This document shows positions 8,853-15,075 of a DNA stretch of 22,230 nt, piece after piece. Source of the stretch: an uncultured Agathobaculum sp. (GTDB lineage: Bacteria > Bacillota > Clostridia > Oscillospirales > Butyricicoccaceae); NCBI GenBank assembly GCA_944380945.1, contig CALWJG010000006.1, positions 1-22,230 of the forward strand, read 5' to 3'. Position numbers and translations under genes: made by a program. The notes beneath the pieces were generated by a model. It saw only the letters and a program-made list of their open reading frames with translations. It had not been told where the DNA came from and did not search any database. Each line of letters opens with the position of its first letter. The stretch's first letter is position 1.

Positions 8853-10240
8853 GCCTTGGCTGCCTCCTTATTGTCCGGGCTGAGGAACTTGAGCTCATGC
8901 TGGTATTCGCGCCAGAGCAGCACGAAGGAGATCAGGAAGGACACGATCTCCGCGATCGGGAAGGAATACCACAGCGCGTCCAGGCCGACGAACTTGCCCA
9001 GCGCCCACGCGGCGGGCAGGATGATGACCAGCTGGCGGCAGACCGAGACGATCAGGCTGTTCATGCCGCGCGCGGTCGCCTGGAACATGGTGGAGTTGAT
9101 GATACCGAACGATGCGCCGATGAAGGACAGGCTGATGGTCTTGAGCGCGGGCACGCCGACCGAAAGCATCTCCTGCGTGGCGGCGGCGTCCGAGCGGTCG
9201 ACGAACATCATCAGCATGGGCTCGGGCAGGAGCTGGAACAGGATCATGCCGATCAGCATGATGATGGCCGCGGTCGACAGCGCGATGCGGTAGGCGCCGA
9301 ACAGGCGCTTGCGGTTGCGCGCGCCGTAGTTATAGCCCATGACCGGCAGCGCACCCTGATTGAGGCCGAACACCGGCATGAACACGAAGGTCTGCAGCTT
9401 GAAGTAAACCGCCAGCACGTTGACCGCGGTCTGCGAAAAGCCGATCAGGATGCCGTTCATACCGGCGGTCATCACCGAGGTGATGGACTGCATGACGATG
9501 CCCGGCAGGCCGACGCGGTAAATGTCCTTGACCGTCTGCAGGCGCCACTTGAATTTGCGCATGTTGAGCTGGAGCAGCTTCTGATGCTTGAACACGCCCC
9601 ACAGGCCGATCAGCATGCCGCAGATCTGGCCGATGACGGTCGCCAGCGCCGCGCCGGTGACGCCCATTTCCGGGAAGGGGCCGATGCCGAAGATCATCAG
9701 CGGGTCGAGGATGATGTTGACGATCGCGCCGGTCAGGCCCTGCGTCATCGGAATGATCATATTGCCGGTCGACTGCTGCACCTTTTCGCACATCATGGAG
9801 ATCATGACGAAGATGCTCAGGCCGACCGCGATGTGCGAATACTGCACCGCCTGCACGGCGACCTCTTCCTCCGCGCCGAAGGCGCCCACAAACACGCCCG
9901 ACAGGCCGAAGCCCAGCACGAGGAACACGATGCCGCCGATGACTGACAGCGCGATGCCATGCTCCGCCGCGGAGTTGGCGTGCATCTGGCGTTTTTCACC
10001 CAGACGGCGCGAGATCAGCGAGTTTACGCCCACGCCCGTGCCCACGCCGATCGCGACGACCAGCGTCTGCAGCGGAAACACCAGCGATACCGCCGCCAGC
10101 GCGCTCTGCGAATACTGCGCGACGAAGATACTGTCCACGATGTTGTACAGCGCGTTGATGATCATGGACAGCATGGCGGGCAATGCCATGGAAAAGATCA
10201 GCGGACCCATCCGCGCAGTGCCCATTTTGTTTTCTTGCAC
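8849..10240 (-). CDS. MATE family efflux transporter
   Basis: A multidrug and toxin extrusion family exporter in the cytoplasmic membrane, normally driven by a Na+ or H+ gradient. The product from GTG 10240 has 463 residues and about 12 hydrophobic segments in two similar halves. It starts GPLIFSMALPAMLSMIINAL, followed by YNIVDSIFVAQYSQSALAA, which resembles the MepA branch; the second half shows GLNQGALPVMGYNYGARN. An earlier in-frame ATG at 10369 is upstream of the promoter -35 box; GTG 10240 with AGGGGG 7 nt before it is better supported. The gene overlaps luxS by 4 nt and shares its promoter (10314-10342). The substrate is unknown; the coupling to luxS makes a methyl-cycle or AI-2-related product a hypothesis only. 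Confidence 0.92.
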   Translation of the reverse strand: MQENKMGTARMGPLIFSMALPAMLSMIINALYNIVDSIFVAQYSQSALAAVSLVFPLQTLVVAIGVGTGVGVNSLISRRLGEKRQMHANSAAEHGIALSVIGGIVFLVLGFGLSGVFVGAFGAEEEVAVQAVQYSHIAVGLSIFVMISMMCEKVQQSTGNMIIPMTQGLTGAIVNIILDPLMIFGIGPFPEMGVTGAALATVIGQICGMLIGLWGVFKHQKLLQLNMRKFKWRLQTVKDIYRVGLPGIVMQSITSVMTAGMNGILIGFSQTAVNVLAVYFKLQTFVFMPVFGLNQGALPVMGYNYGARNRKRLFGAYRIALSTAAIIMLIGMILFQLLPEPMLMMFVDRSDAAATQEMLSVGVPALKTISLSFIGASFGIINSTMFQATARGMNSLIVSVCRQLVIILPAAWALGKFVGLDALWYSFPIAEIVSFLISFVLLWREYQHELKFLSPDNKEAAKA

Positions 10241-10268
10241 ATTGATTCCCCCTGACGATAAGGAAGCC

Positions 10269-10289
10269 GCACCAAACTTCGTCCGGTGC
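10269..10289 (-). promoter_or_regulatory. Leader hairpin of the MATE-luxS transcript
   Basis: In the roughly 65-nt leader the RNA can form a 9-bp stem GCACCGGAC/GUUUGGUGC (two G-U pairs) with loop GAA. No T tract follows, so it is not a terminator. It lies about 29 nt upstream of the GTG start, and its role, whether RNA stability or ligand or protein binding, is unknown. Confidence 0.5.
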
Positions 10290-10313
10290 AGCTGCCGATT
10301 GATTATTAAGTAT

Positions 10314-10342
10314 ATTTTACGGGATAAAATGCGTGATTGCAA
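10314..10342 (-). promoter_or_regulatory. Sigma-A promoter of the MATE-luxS operon
   Basis: On the minus strand TTGCAA (10342-10337), a 17-nt spacer, and TAAAAT (10319-10314). The predicted start near 10307 fixes the GTG at 10240 as the transporter start. The -35 hexamer TTGCAA is the same as at rpmE and murD. Confidence 0.8.
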
Positions 10343-10372
10343 GTCTTTTTCTGCCAAAATATCCGGCAATTT

Positions 10373-11029
10373 TTACAATTTTCCGGTCAGTTCGTCAAAA
10401 GACTGCTCGACCACGAGATCGCTCGAGGCGCGCAGCTCGTCCTCGCCCGCGGCGTAGGCCGGCTCGCGCACGCCGCACACATAAAACCCCGCGCGCTTGG
10501 CGGTCGTGCAGGCATAGGGCGCATCCTCAAACACCGCGCAGGTATCGGGCGTCACGCCCAGCCGTTCGGCGGAGATCAGGTAGATATCCGGCTTCCATTT
10601 GGGCACGCCCACATCCTCAATGGTCAGCATGAAATCGAAATACTGCATCATGTCGCGGTCGCGCAGCGCCTTTTCCGCATGGCGGCGGGCGGTCAGCGTG
10701 GCGACGGCCATTTTGACCCCGCGGCGGCGCAGACCCTCCAGGAAGGGGATCACGCCCGCGCGCGGCTTGGCGATCGAGGCATAACGCGCGGTGATCAGCT
10801 CGTCCATGCCGTCCATCAGGCCCTGCGCGTCCATCGGCAGCGCGGGATAGCGGTCGATGAAAAACTGCGCGACCTCCGGCTGGGAAAGCCCCTCGGTCGC
10901 CGCATACTCCTGCTGGGTGATATGTACGCCGAACTGCTCCAGATAGCCTGCGGTCAGCCGCTTCCATACGGGCATGGAGTCGAGCAGCGTGCCGTCCATA
11001 TCGAAGATCGCGCCTTTGAACTCGTGCAT
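10373..11029 (-). CDS. HAD superfamily hydrolase, beta-phosphoglucomutase-like subfamily
   Basis: A haloacid dehalogenase-type phosphatase or phosphomutase, probably acting on a small cytoplasmic phosphometabolite. The 218-residue product has all four motifs: the nucleophile and acid in DMDGT (D10, D12), motif II threonine in VATLT (about T111/T113), motif III lysine in KWKPD (K146), and the acidic pair in FEDAP (E168, D169). A helical cap domain occupies about 18-85, as in subfamily I. AAAGGA lies about 10 nt before the ATG. It follows the CLC gene by 30 bp and is likely in the same transcript. No terminator is evident downstream, so it may read into MATE-luxS. The substrate cannot be predicted. 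Confidence 0.9.
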   Translation of the reverse strand: MHEFKGAIFDMDGTLLDSMPVWKRLTAGYLEQFGVHITQQEYAATEGLSQPEVAQFFIDRYPALPMDAQGLMDGMDELITARYASIAKPRAGVIPFLEGLRRRGVKMAVATLTARRHAEKALRDRDMMQYFDFMLTIEDVGVPKWKPDIYLISAERLGVTPDTCAVFEDAPYACTTAKRAGFYVCGVREPAYAAGEDELRASSDLVVEQSFDELTGKL

Positions 11030-11059
11030 TTCAGGTCGTCCTTTCCGGGAAAAGCGTTG

Positions 11060-12313
11060 TCATTTGGTTTTGCGGTCGATGAACTGCGGCCGCATTTTGG
11101 AATACAGGATCTTCTGCTCGCTGTACAGCCCATAGTACCCGCTGAGCATGTAGGCCACGGCGATGACCAGCGCGAACAGCGCCAGCTGTTCCCCGCCGAA
11201 CAGCTCATAGGCGAGCAGGATCGAGGTCAGCGGCGAGTTGGTCACGCCGCAGAACACGGCCACCATGCCGAGCCCCGCGGCAAAGGAGGGCGCAAGGCCG
11301 AAAAAGCCGCCGTAGGCTGCGCCGAACGTCGCGCCGATGAACAGCACGGGCACGATCTCGCCGCCCTTGTAGCCCACGCCGATGGTGATGGCGGTCAGCA
11401 CCAGCTTGATAAAGCACGCGGCATAGGCGGCCTCGCCCGCGACCGCGCGCTCGATCACCGCCATGCCCGCGCCGTTGTAGTCCCGCGTGCCGAGCAGCAG
11501 CGAAACGGCCACCACCGCCGCGCCGCCCGCCGCGATGCACGCATACTGGTTGGGGATGTACCGGCTGAACAGATGGCCGATGCGGTGGAACACGATGCAC
11601 ACCAGCGCGCTGAGCACCGCGCACACCGCGCCGAACAGCACCAGCCGCAGGAGCAGGACGGCGTCCACCGCTGCCGGAACGCCGGCGAGGCGGAACGCGG
11701 TCGTGCTGCCGCCCAGCTGCAGCGCGGTCTGGTGCGCGATGACCGAAGCCAGCACGCACGGGAACAGCGCCGCGTAATACATCACGCCCACGCTGATGAC
11801 CTCCATGGCGAACACACTCGCCGCCAGCGGCGTGCCGAACAGGGCGGCAAAGCCCGCCGCCATGCCGCACATGGTGATCGTGCGGGAATCGCGGTCGTCC
11901 AGCCGCATCCAGTGGCCGATATTGCCCGAGATCGAGCCGCCCAGCTGGATGGCCGCGCCCTCGCGGCCGGCGGAGCCGCCGCACAGGTGGGTGAGCACCG
12001 AGGTGAGGAAAATGCTCGGCGCGAGCCGCAGCCGCACCGGATGATCCTCCCGCACCGAGGTCAAAATGAAATTGGTGCCGCGCGCCAGCGGGATATCCAT
12101 TTTGCGGTACCAGAGCGCGATCCCCACGCCTGCGAGCGGCAGCAGATAGAGCAGCCAGTCATGCGCGCCGCTCATTTCGCCCGCCCAGTCGAGCGCGCGG
12201 TGGAACGCCGCGCCCACCGCGCCGACCACCACGCCGATGATCACCGCGAACGCGCACCAGCGCACAAAAATCAGCGCATTTTTGCCTTGTTTTCCCCAAT
12301 ATTGCTTGTCCAC
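11060..12313 (-). CDS. CLC family anion channel/antiporter, CLC-F-like
   Basis: An integral membrane anion transporter of 417 residues with 10 or more hydrophobic helices. The gating-glutamate motif is GREGAAIQLGG (116-126, E118). The classical GSGIP selectivity motif is not seen; the equivalent region reads ARGTNFIL (77-84). GYKGGEIVP (314-322) stands where chloride-type CLCs have GxFxP. These differences and the C-terminal SGYYGLYSEQKI resemble the CLC-F branch of fluoride/proton antiporters, which protect against fluoride. That assignment is an inference. The start is GTG 12313 with GAGGGAG upstream. No fluoride riboswitch is visible in the 44-bp gap before it. Upstream is a nucleotidyltransferase and downstream a HAD phosphatase, an arrangement with no obvious shared pathway. 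Confidence 0.9.
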   Translation of the reverse strand: MDKQYWGKQGKNALIFVRWCAFAVIIGVVVGAVGAAFHRALDWAGEMSGAHDWLLYLLPLAGVGIALWYRKMDIPLARGTNFILTSVREDHPVRLRLAPSIFLTSVLTHLCGGSAGREGAAIQLGGSISGNIGHWMRLDDRDSRTITMCGMAAGFAALFGTPLAASVFAMEVISVGVMYYAALFPCVLASVIAHQTALQLGGSTTAFRLAGVPAAVDAVLLLRLVLFGAVCAVLSALVCIVFHRIGHLFSRYIPNQYACIAAGGAAVVAVSLLLGTRDYNGAGMAVIERAVAGEAAYAACFIKLVLTAITIGVGYKGGEIVPVLFIGATFGAAYGGFFGLAPSFAAGLGMVAVFCGVTNSPLTSILLAYELFGGEQLALFALVIAVAYMLSGYYGLYSEQKILYSKMRPQFIDRKTK

Positions 12314-12357
12314 GCTTACACTCCCTCATTTCCATTCCATGCAGCTTCCAAAACTGC

Positions 12358-13008
12358 TTATTCCGTGTAAGTCCGGATCAGGCCGCCCGCCCATGCGAGC
12401 AGCCGCTGGCTTTGTGTGTCCAGATCGCCTGCCGCGCCGTCCAGGCCGGCGGCGAGGATGGCCGCGCCCTCCCCCTCCAGCCGGGGCAGCAGCGCGCGGC
12501 CGGCGCGGATGAATTCCCCGGTGCGGCAGAACCAGTCCGCGCGCAGGGTGAAAAAGGCGGCCTTGTACAGCCCCTGCAACAGCACCGCATCCCGCTCGTG
12601 CAGGCGGTTGTGCGCGCAGGCATGGTAGATGCCGCACGCGCCGGTGCGCACCGCGCGGCGCGCATCCGCCGGGCCGAAGCGGGTCTTGAGCGCCTCCAGA
12701 TCGCCGTACCACGGTTTGGTATCATAGTAAAACCCAAACAGCTCGGACGGCTCCCACGCGAGCAGCTCCGCCCAGCCGGAGACAAAGCCGCATACCCTGC
12801 TGCGTTCGGGCAGGCCGTCCAGCAGAACGCGGTAGCGGTCCCAGTCCGCCGCGCGCCATTCGTCCAGAATGACGACCGCGTCGATGTCGCTGTCCGCCCG
12901 GGCTTCGCCCCGGGCATGGCTGCCCTGCAGGCCGATGCAGCGCACGCGCGCCCCGAACGCGTCCCGCACAGCGGCGGTAAACCCGTCCATCCAGCGCTGG
13001 ATGTCCAT
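12358..13008 (-). CDS. Nucleotidyltransferase domain protein, DNA polymerase beta superfamily
   Basis: The 216-residue product carries the nucleotidyltransferase signature GSHARGEARADSDIDAVVI (29-47), with G29-S30 and the metal-binding pair D41/D43. The C-terminal half is helical, and the stretch LLQGLYKAAFFTLRAD resembles the helical domain of aminoglycoside-type adenylyltransferases. Such proteins move a nucleotide onto a small molecule or protein, but the target here is unknown and antibiotic resistance should not be assumed. GGGGGAGGAG precedes the ATG. The gene follows the guaB terminator directly, with no room for a clear promoter, so it may depend on read-through. It precedes the CLC gene by 44 bp. 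Confidence 0.8.
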   Translation of the reverse strand: MDIQRWMDGFTAAVRDAFGARVRCIGLQGSHARGEARADSDIDAVVILDEWRAADWDRYRVLLDGLPERSRVCGFVSGWAELLAWEPSELFGFYYDTKPWYGDLEALKTRFGPADARRAVRTGACGIYHACAHNRLHERDAVLLQGLYKAAFFTLRADWFCRTGEFIRAGRALLPRLEGEGAAILAAGLDGAAGDLDTQSQRLLAWAGGLIRTYTE

Positions 13009-13028
13009 TCTCCTCCCCCTTTTATTTC

Positions 13029-13064
13029 AAAAGAATTGCCCCGCAGGGTTTTCTACGGGGCAAT
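13029..13064 (-). terminator. Rho-independent terminator of guaB
   Basis: A 9-bp stem ATTGCCCCG/CGGGGCAAT (13035-13043 and 13056-13064) with a 12-nt loop is followed on the minus strand by TCTTTTG. The T tract is short, so partial read-through into the nucleotidyltransferase gene is plausible. Confidence 0.8.
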
Positions 13065-13072
13065 GGATCTGC

Positions 13073-14578
13073 TTACTTGCTGGTGGTCGAGGTCTCCTTA
13101 AGCACAACGTCGTGCGCGCCGCCCTCGACGATCGAGGTCGCGGACACGAGCGTGATCTTGGCCTTCTGCTGGAACTCCGGAATGGTGATCGCGCCGCAGC
13201 TGCACATGGTGGAGCGCACCTTGCTCAGCGTCAGCCCGAGGTTGTCCTTGAGCGAGCCGGCGTACGGGACGTAGGAGTCCACGCCCTCCTCAAAGGAGAG
13301 CTTGGAGTCGCCGCCGAGGTCGTAGCGCTGCCAGTTGCGCGCACGCGCCGAACCCTCGCCCCAGTATTCCTTCATATAGGAGCCGTTGATGTTGACCTTG
13401 TTGGTCGGGGATTCGTCAAAGCGGGAGAAGTAGCGGCCGAGCATCAGGAAGTCCGCGCCCATGGCGAGCGCGAGCGTGCAGTGGTAATCGTGCACGATGC
13501 CGCCGTCCGAGCAGATCGGGATATAGATGCCGGTTTCCTCAAAATACTCGTCGCGCGCCGCGGCGACCTCGATCAGCGCGGTCGCCTGGCCGCGGCCGAT
13601 GCCCTTCTGCTCGCGGGTGATGCAGATCGAGCCGCCGCCGATGCCGACCTTGATAAAGTCTGCGCCCGCCTCGGCGAGGAAGCGGAAGCCTTCGCGGTCG
13701 ACCACATTGCCGCCGCCGACCTTGACGCTGTCGCCGTAATTCTCGCGGATCCACGCGAACGTGCGGCGCTGCCACTCGGTAAAGCCCTCGGACGAGTCGA
13801 TGCAGAGCACGTCCGCGCCCGCCTCGACCAGCGCGGGCACGCGCTCGGCATAGTCGCGGGTGTTGACGCCCGCGCCGACAACGTAGCGCTTGTGCTCGTC
13901 GAGCAGCTCGAGCGAGTTGGCCTTGTGGCTGTCATAGTCCTTGCGGAACACGAGGTAAACCAGATGCTGCTGGTCGTCCACCAGCGGCAGGGAGTTGAGC
14001 TTGTGGTCCCAGATGATGTCGTTGGCGGTCTTGAGCGTGGTGTCCGCCGGCGCGGTGATCAGCTTGTCAAACGGGGTCATGAACTCGGACACCTTGACGC
14101 CGGTATCCATGCGCGAGACGCGGTAATCGCGGCTGGTGACGATGCCGAGCAGCTTGCCGTTGGCCGTGCCGTCCTCGGTGACGGCCATGGTCGAATGGCC
14201 GGTGCGCGCCTTGAGCGCGAGCACGTCCGCGAGCGTCTGCTCGGGGCGCAGGTTGGAATCGGATACGATAAAGCCCGCCTTGTAGCTCTTGACGCGGGCG
14301 ACCATAGCGGCCTCGCTCTCGATGGTCTGCGAACCGTAAATAAAGGAGATGCCGCCCTCCTGCGCCAGCGCGATGGCCATGCGGTCGTCCGAGACCGCCT
14401 GCATGATGGCAGAGACCATCGGGATGTTTGCATACAGCGCGGACTGTTCACCCTTGCGGAACTTGACGATCGGGGTGCGCAGGCTGACGTTTGCCGGCGT
14501 GCACTCGGCAGAGGAATAGCCCGGCACAAGCAGATATTCGTTGAAGGTATGCGAGGGCTCGCTGAAGTAATACGCCAT
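13073..14578 (-). CDS. guaB: IMP dehydrogenase
   Basis: IMP dehydrogenase oxidises IMP to XMP with NAD+, the committed step of guanine nucleotide synthesis. The 501-residue product has a TIM-barrel interrupted by a pair of CBS domains (about 105-215; VTSRDYRVSRM, MTPFDKLIT). The catalytic cysteine C319 lies in GIGGGSICITREQKGIG, where the common form reads GIGPGSICTTR. IDSSEG (about 260-265) and SDGGI follow the family pattern. The start at 14578 is chosen because AAGGAGA ends 7 nt upstream and the promoter (14630-14658) lies between it and further upstream in-frame starts. It stands as a single gene with its own terminator. GMP reductase is an alternative for this superfamily, but the CBS pair favours IMP dehydrogenase. 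Confidence 0.92.
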   Translation of the reverse strand: MAYYFSEPSHTFNEYLLVPGYSSAECTPANVSLRTPIVKFRKGEQSALYANIPMVSAIMQAVSDDRMAIALAQEGGISFIYGSQTIESEAAMVARVKSYKAGFIVSDSNLRPEQTLADVLALKARTGHSTMAVTEDGTANGKLLGIVTSRDYRVSRMDTGVKVSEFMTPFDKLITAPADTTLKTANDIIWDHKLNSLPLVDDQQHLVYLVFRKDYDSHKANSLELLDEHKRYVVGAGVNTRDYAERVPALVEAGADVLCIDSSEGFTEWQRRTFAWIRENYGDSVKVGGGNVVDREGFRFLAEAGADFIKVGIGGGSICITREQKGIGRGQATALIEVAAARDEYFEETGIYIPICSDGGIVHDYHCTLALAMGADFLMLGRYFSRFDESPTNKVNINGSYMKEYWGEGSARARNWQRYDLGGDSKLSFEEGVDSYVPYAGSLKDNLGLTLSKVRSTMCSCGAITIPEFQQKAKITLVSATSIVEGGAHDVVLKETSTTSK

Positions 14579-14629
14579 TTCGTTTCTCCTTTTCTTCATT
14601 CCTGTTATTTCATACTTATAATTGTATTT

Positions 14630-14658
14630 ATTATAGCCGTTTTGTGCGGCAAAGTAAA
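14630..14658 (-). promoter_or_regulatory. Sigma-A promoter of guaB
   Basis: On the minus strand TTTACT (14658-14653), a 17-nt spacer, and a perfect TATAAT (14635-14630). The leader is about 45 nt. It is too short for a guanine riboswitch, so any purine control would have to act at the promoter. Confidence 0.82.
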
Positions 14659-14700
14659 GCGCGCATATGACCGATTTTGCAGGATTTTGTCCCGCGCCGC

Positions 14701-14735
14701 TTATGCAAACTGCGCGCCGGGCGCGGTTTGCATAA
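14701..14735. repeat. 35-bp palindrome upstream of the guaB promoter
   Basis: Half-sites TTATGCAAAC and GTTTGCATAA are extended inward by GCGC pairs around GCCGG, with a single T/G mismatch. It ends 43 bp upstream of the guaB -35 box and has no T tract on either side. The form fits an operator or a stable hairpin. The half-site ATGCAAAC recalls LacI-type purine repressor half-sites, but the 15-bp separation does not fit that family. Confidence 0.6.
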
Positions 14736-14765
14736 CCTGTGATAACCGCCTCCCGCCCTGCCGCC

Positions 14766-14812
14766 GCGCAGGACGGCCGAAGCGCATCCGGCGCAGCGCT
14801 CCTGTCCTGCGC
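14766..14812. repeat. Nested GC-rich inverted repeat
   Basis: Outer arms GCGCAGGAC (14766-14774) and GTCCTGCGC (14804-14812) enclose inner arms AGCGC (14781-14785) and GCGCT (14796-14800). The structure could fold in RNA or DNA from either strand. No T tract follows. In DNA this GC-rich, some of the inner pairing could be chance. Confidence 0.5.
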
Positions 14813-14820
14813 CGCCGCGG

Positions 14821-14847
14821 AAAAGAAAGCGCCGCTCACAGAGCGGC
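14821..14847 (-). terminator. Second terminator of a tandem pair
   Basis: On the minus strand a 7-bp stem GCCGCTC/GAGCGGC with 3-nt loop is followed by GCTTTCTTTTC. It lies 42 bp beyond the stronger hairpin at 14890-14929 and would catch read-through from it. Confidence 0.65.
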
Positions 14848-14889
14848 TATTCAATACGCGCCTGCGGCGCGGGAACTGTTTCAACAATC

Positions 14890-14929
14890 AAAGAAAGCGC
14901 CCCAGCCATACGGCTGGGGCGCTTTCTTT
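14890..14929. terminator. Strong bidirectional hairpin terminator
   Basis: A perfect 18-bp stem, AAAGAAAGCGCCCCAGCC with its complement, closes the 4-nt loop ATAC. CTTTCTTT at either end provides a T-rich tail in both directions. It is the probable end of addBA transcripts, or of the putative small RNA, coming from the right. Confidence 0.85.
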
Positions 14930-15012
14930 GGAAATGAGGAATGAATGTCGTGGGCGAAATCAAAATGCGGCGGGATCGGCCGGCGCTTCGCCGGTACCCC
15001 TTTGTCTTTACC
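14890..15012 (-). ncRNA. Putative small RNA between addA and guaB
   Basis: A possible promoter (15019-15048) and the strong terminator at 14890-14929 would delimit a transcript of about 120 nt with no ATG in it. It would contain the hairpin CCGGCG-AAG-CGCCGG. No known RNA family is recognised. The same stretch may simply be the 3' untranslated end of the addBA message. Confidence 0.25.
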
Positions 15013-15060
15013 GGTAACAGATTAGCACTTTCCGGCGGCGGTTGTCAATCGTTTCGCCCA
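14951..15060. repeat. Long-range inverted repeat downstream of addA
   Basis: TGGGCGAAA (14951-14959) and TTTCGCCCA (15052-15060) are perfect complements 92 bp apart and could close a multi-hairpin domain in the addA 3' region. A transcript from the putative promoter at 15019-15048 would lack the right arm. Confidence 0.4.
15019..15048 (-). promoter_or_regulatory. Possible promoter downstream of addA
   Basis: On the minus strand a consensus TTGACA (15048-15043), an 18-nt spacer ending TGC, and TAATCT (15024-15019), i.e. an extended but weak -10. AAGTGCTAA overlaps the -10 and matches 8 of 9 bases of one arm of the HrcA-binding CIRCE element, but the other arm is absent. Confidence 0.35.
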
Positions 15061-15075
15061 TACTTTAACGCAACC

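Larger units (their letters stand above)
14579..15075. other. 497-bp non-coding gap rich in inverted repeats
   Basis: No convincing protein gene is seen here. From left to right it holds the guaB promoter, a 35-bp palindrome (14701-14735), a nested GC-rich inverted repeat (14766-14812), two hairpin terminators whose minus-strand tails share GCGCTTTCTTT (14821-14847 and 14890-14929), a hairpin CCGGCG-CTT-CGCCGG (14980-14994), a possible minus-strand promoter (15019-15048), and a 9-bp long-range inverted repeat (14951-14959 with 15052-15060). Confidence 0.8.

Noticed and set aside
10261..10295. Guanidine-type riboswitch in the MATE-luxS leader, suggested by CCGGACGA
   Set aside because: Only the short core resembles it. 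There is no second ACGR-loop hairpin and no pseudoknot partner, and the loop geometry differs.
10241..10369. N-terminal extension of the MATE protein from an ATG at 10369
   Set aside because: The promoter boxes at 10314-10342 lie within it, and the GTG at 10240 has a good ribosome binding site and yields a normal MATE N terminus.
12314..12357. Fluoride riboswitch before the CLC gene
   Set aside because: The 44-bp gap is too short and has no recognisable GGNGAUGG-type or pseudoknot motif.
12358..13008. Aminoglycoside resistance gene
   Set aside because: Only the general nucleotidyltransferase motif and a vaguely similar helical domain are present; the location between housekeeping genes gives no support for resistance.
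14579..14629. Guanine riboswitch in the guaB leader
   Set aside because: The leader from the predicted start is about 45 nt, too short for the purine aptamer, and lacks its conserved core.
14579..14887. N-terminal extension of IMP dehydrogenase by about 100 residues
   Set aside because: It would be translated across the guaB promoter, the 35-bp palindrome and a terminator, and is unlike the family.
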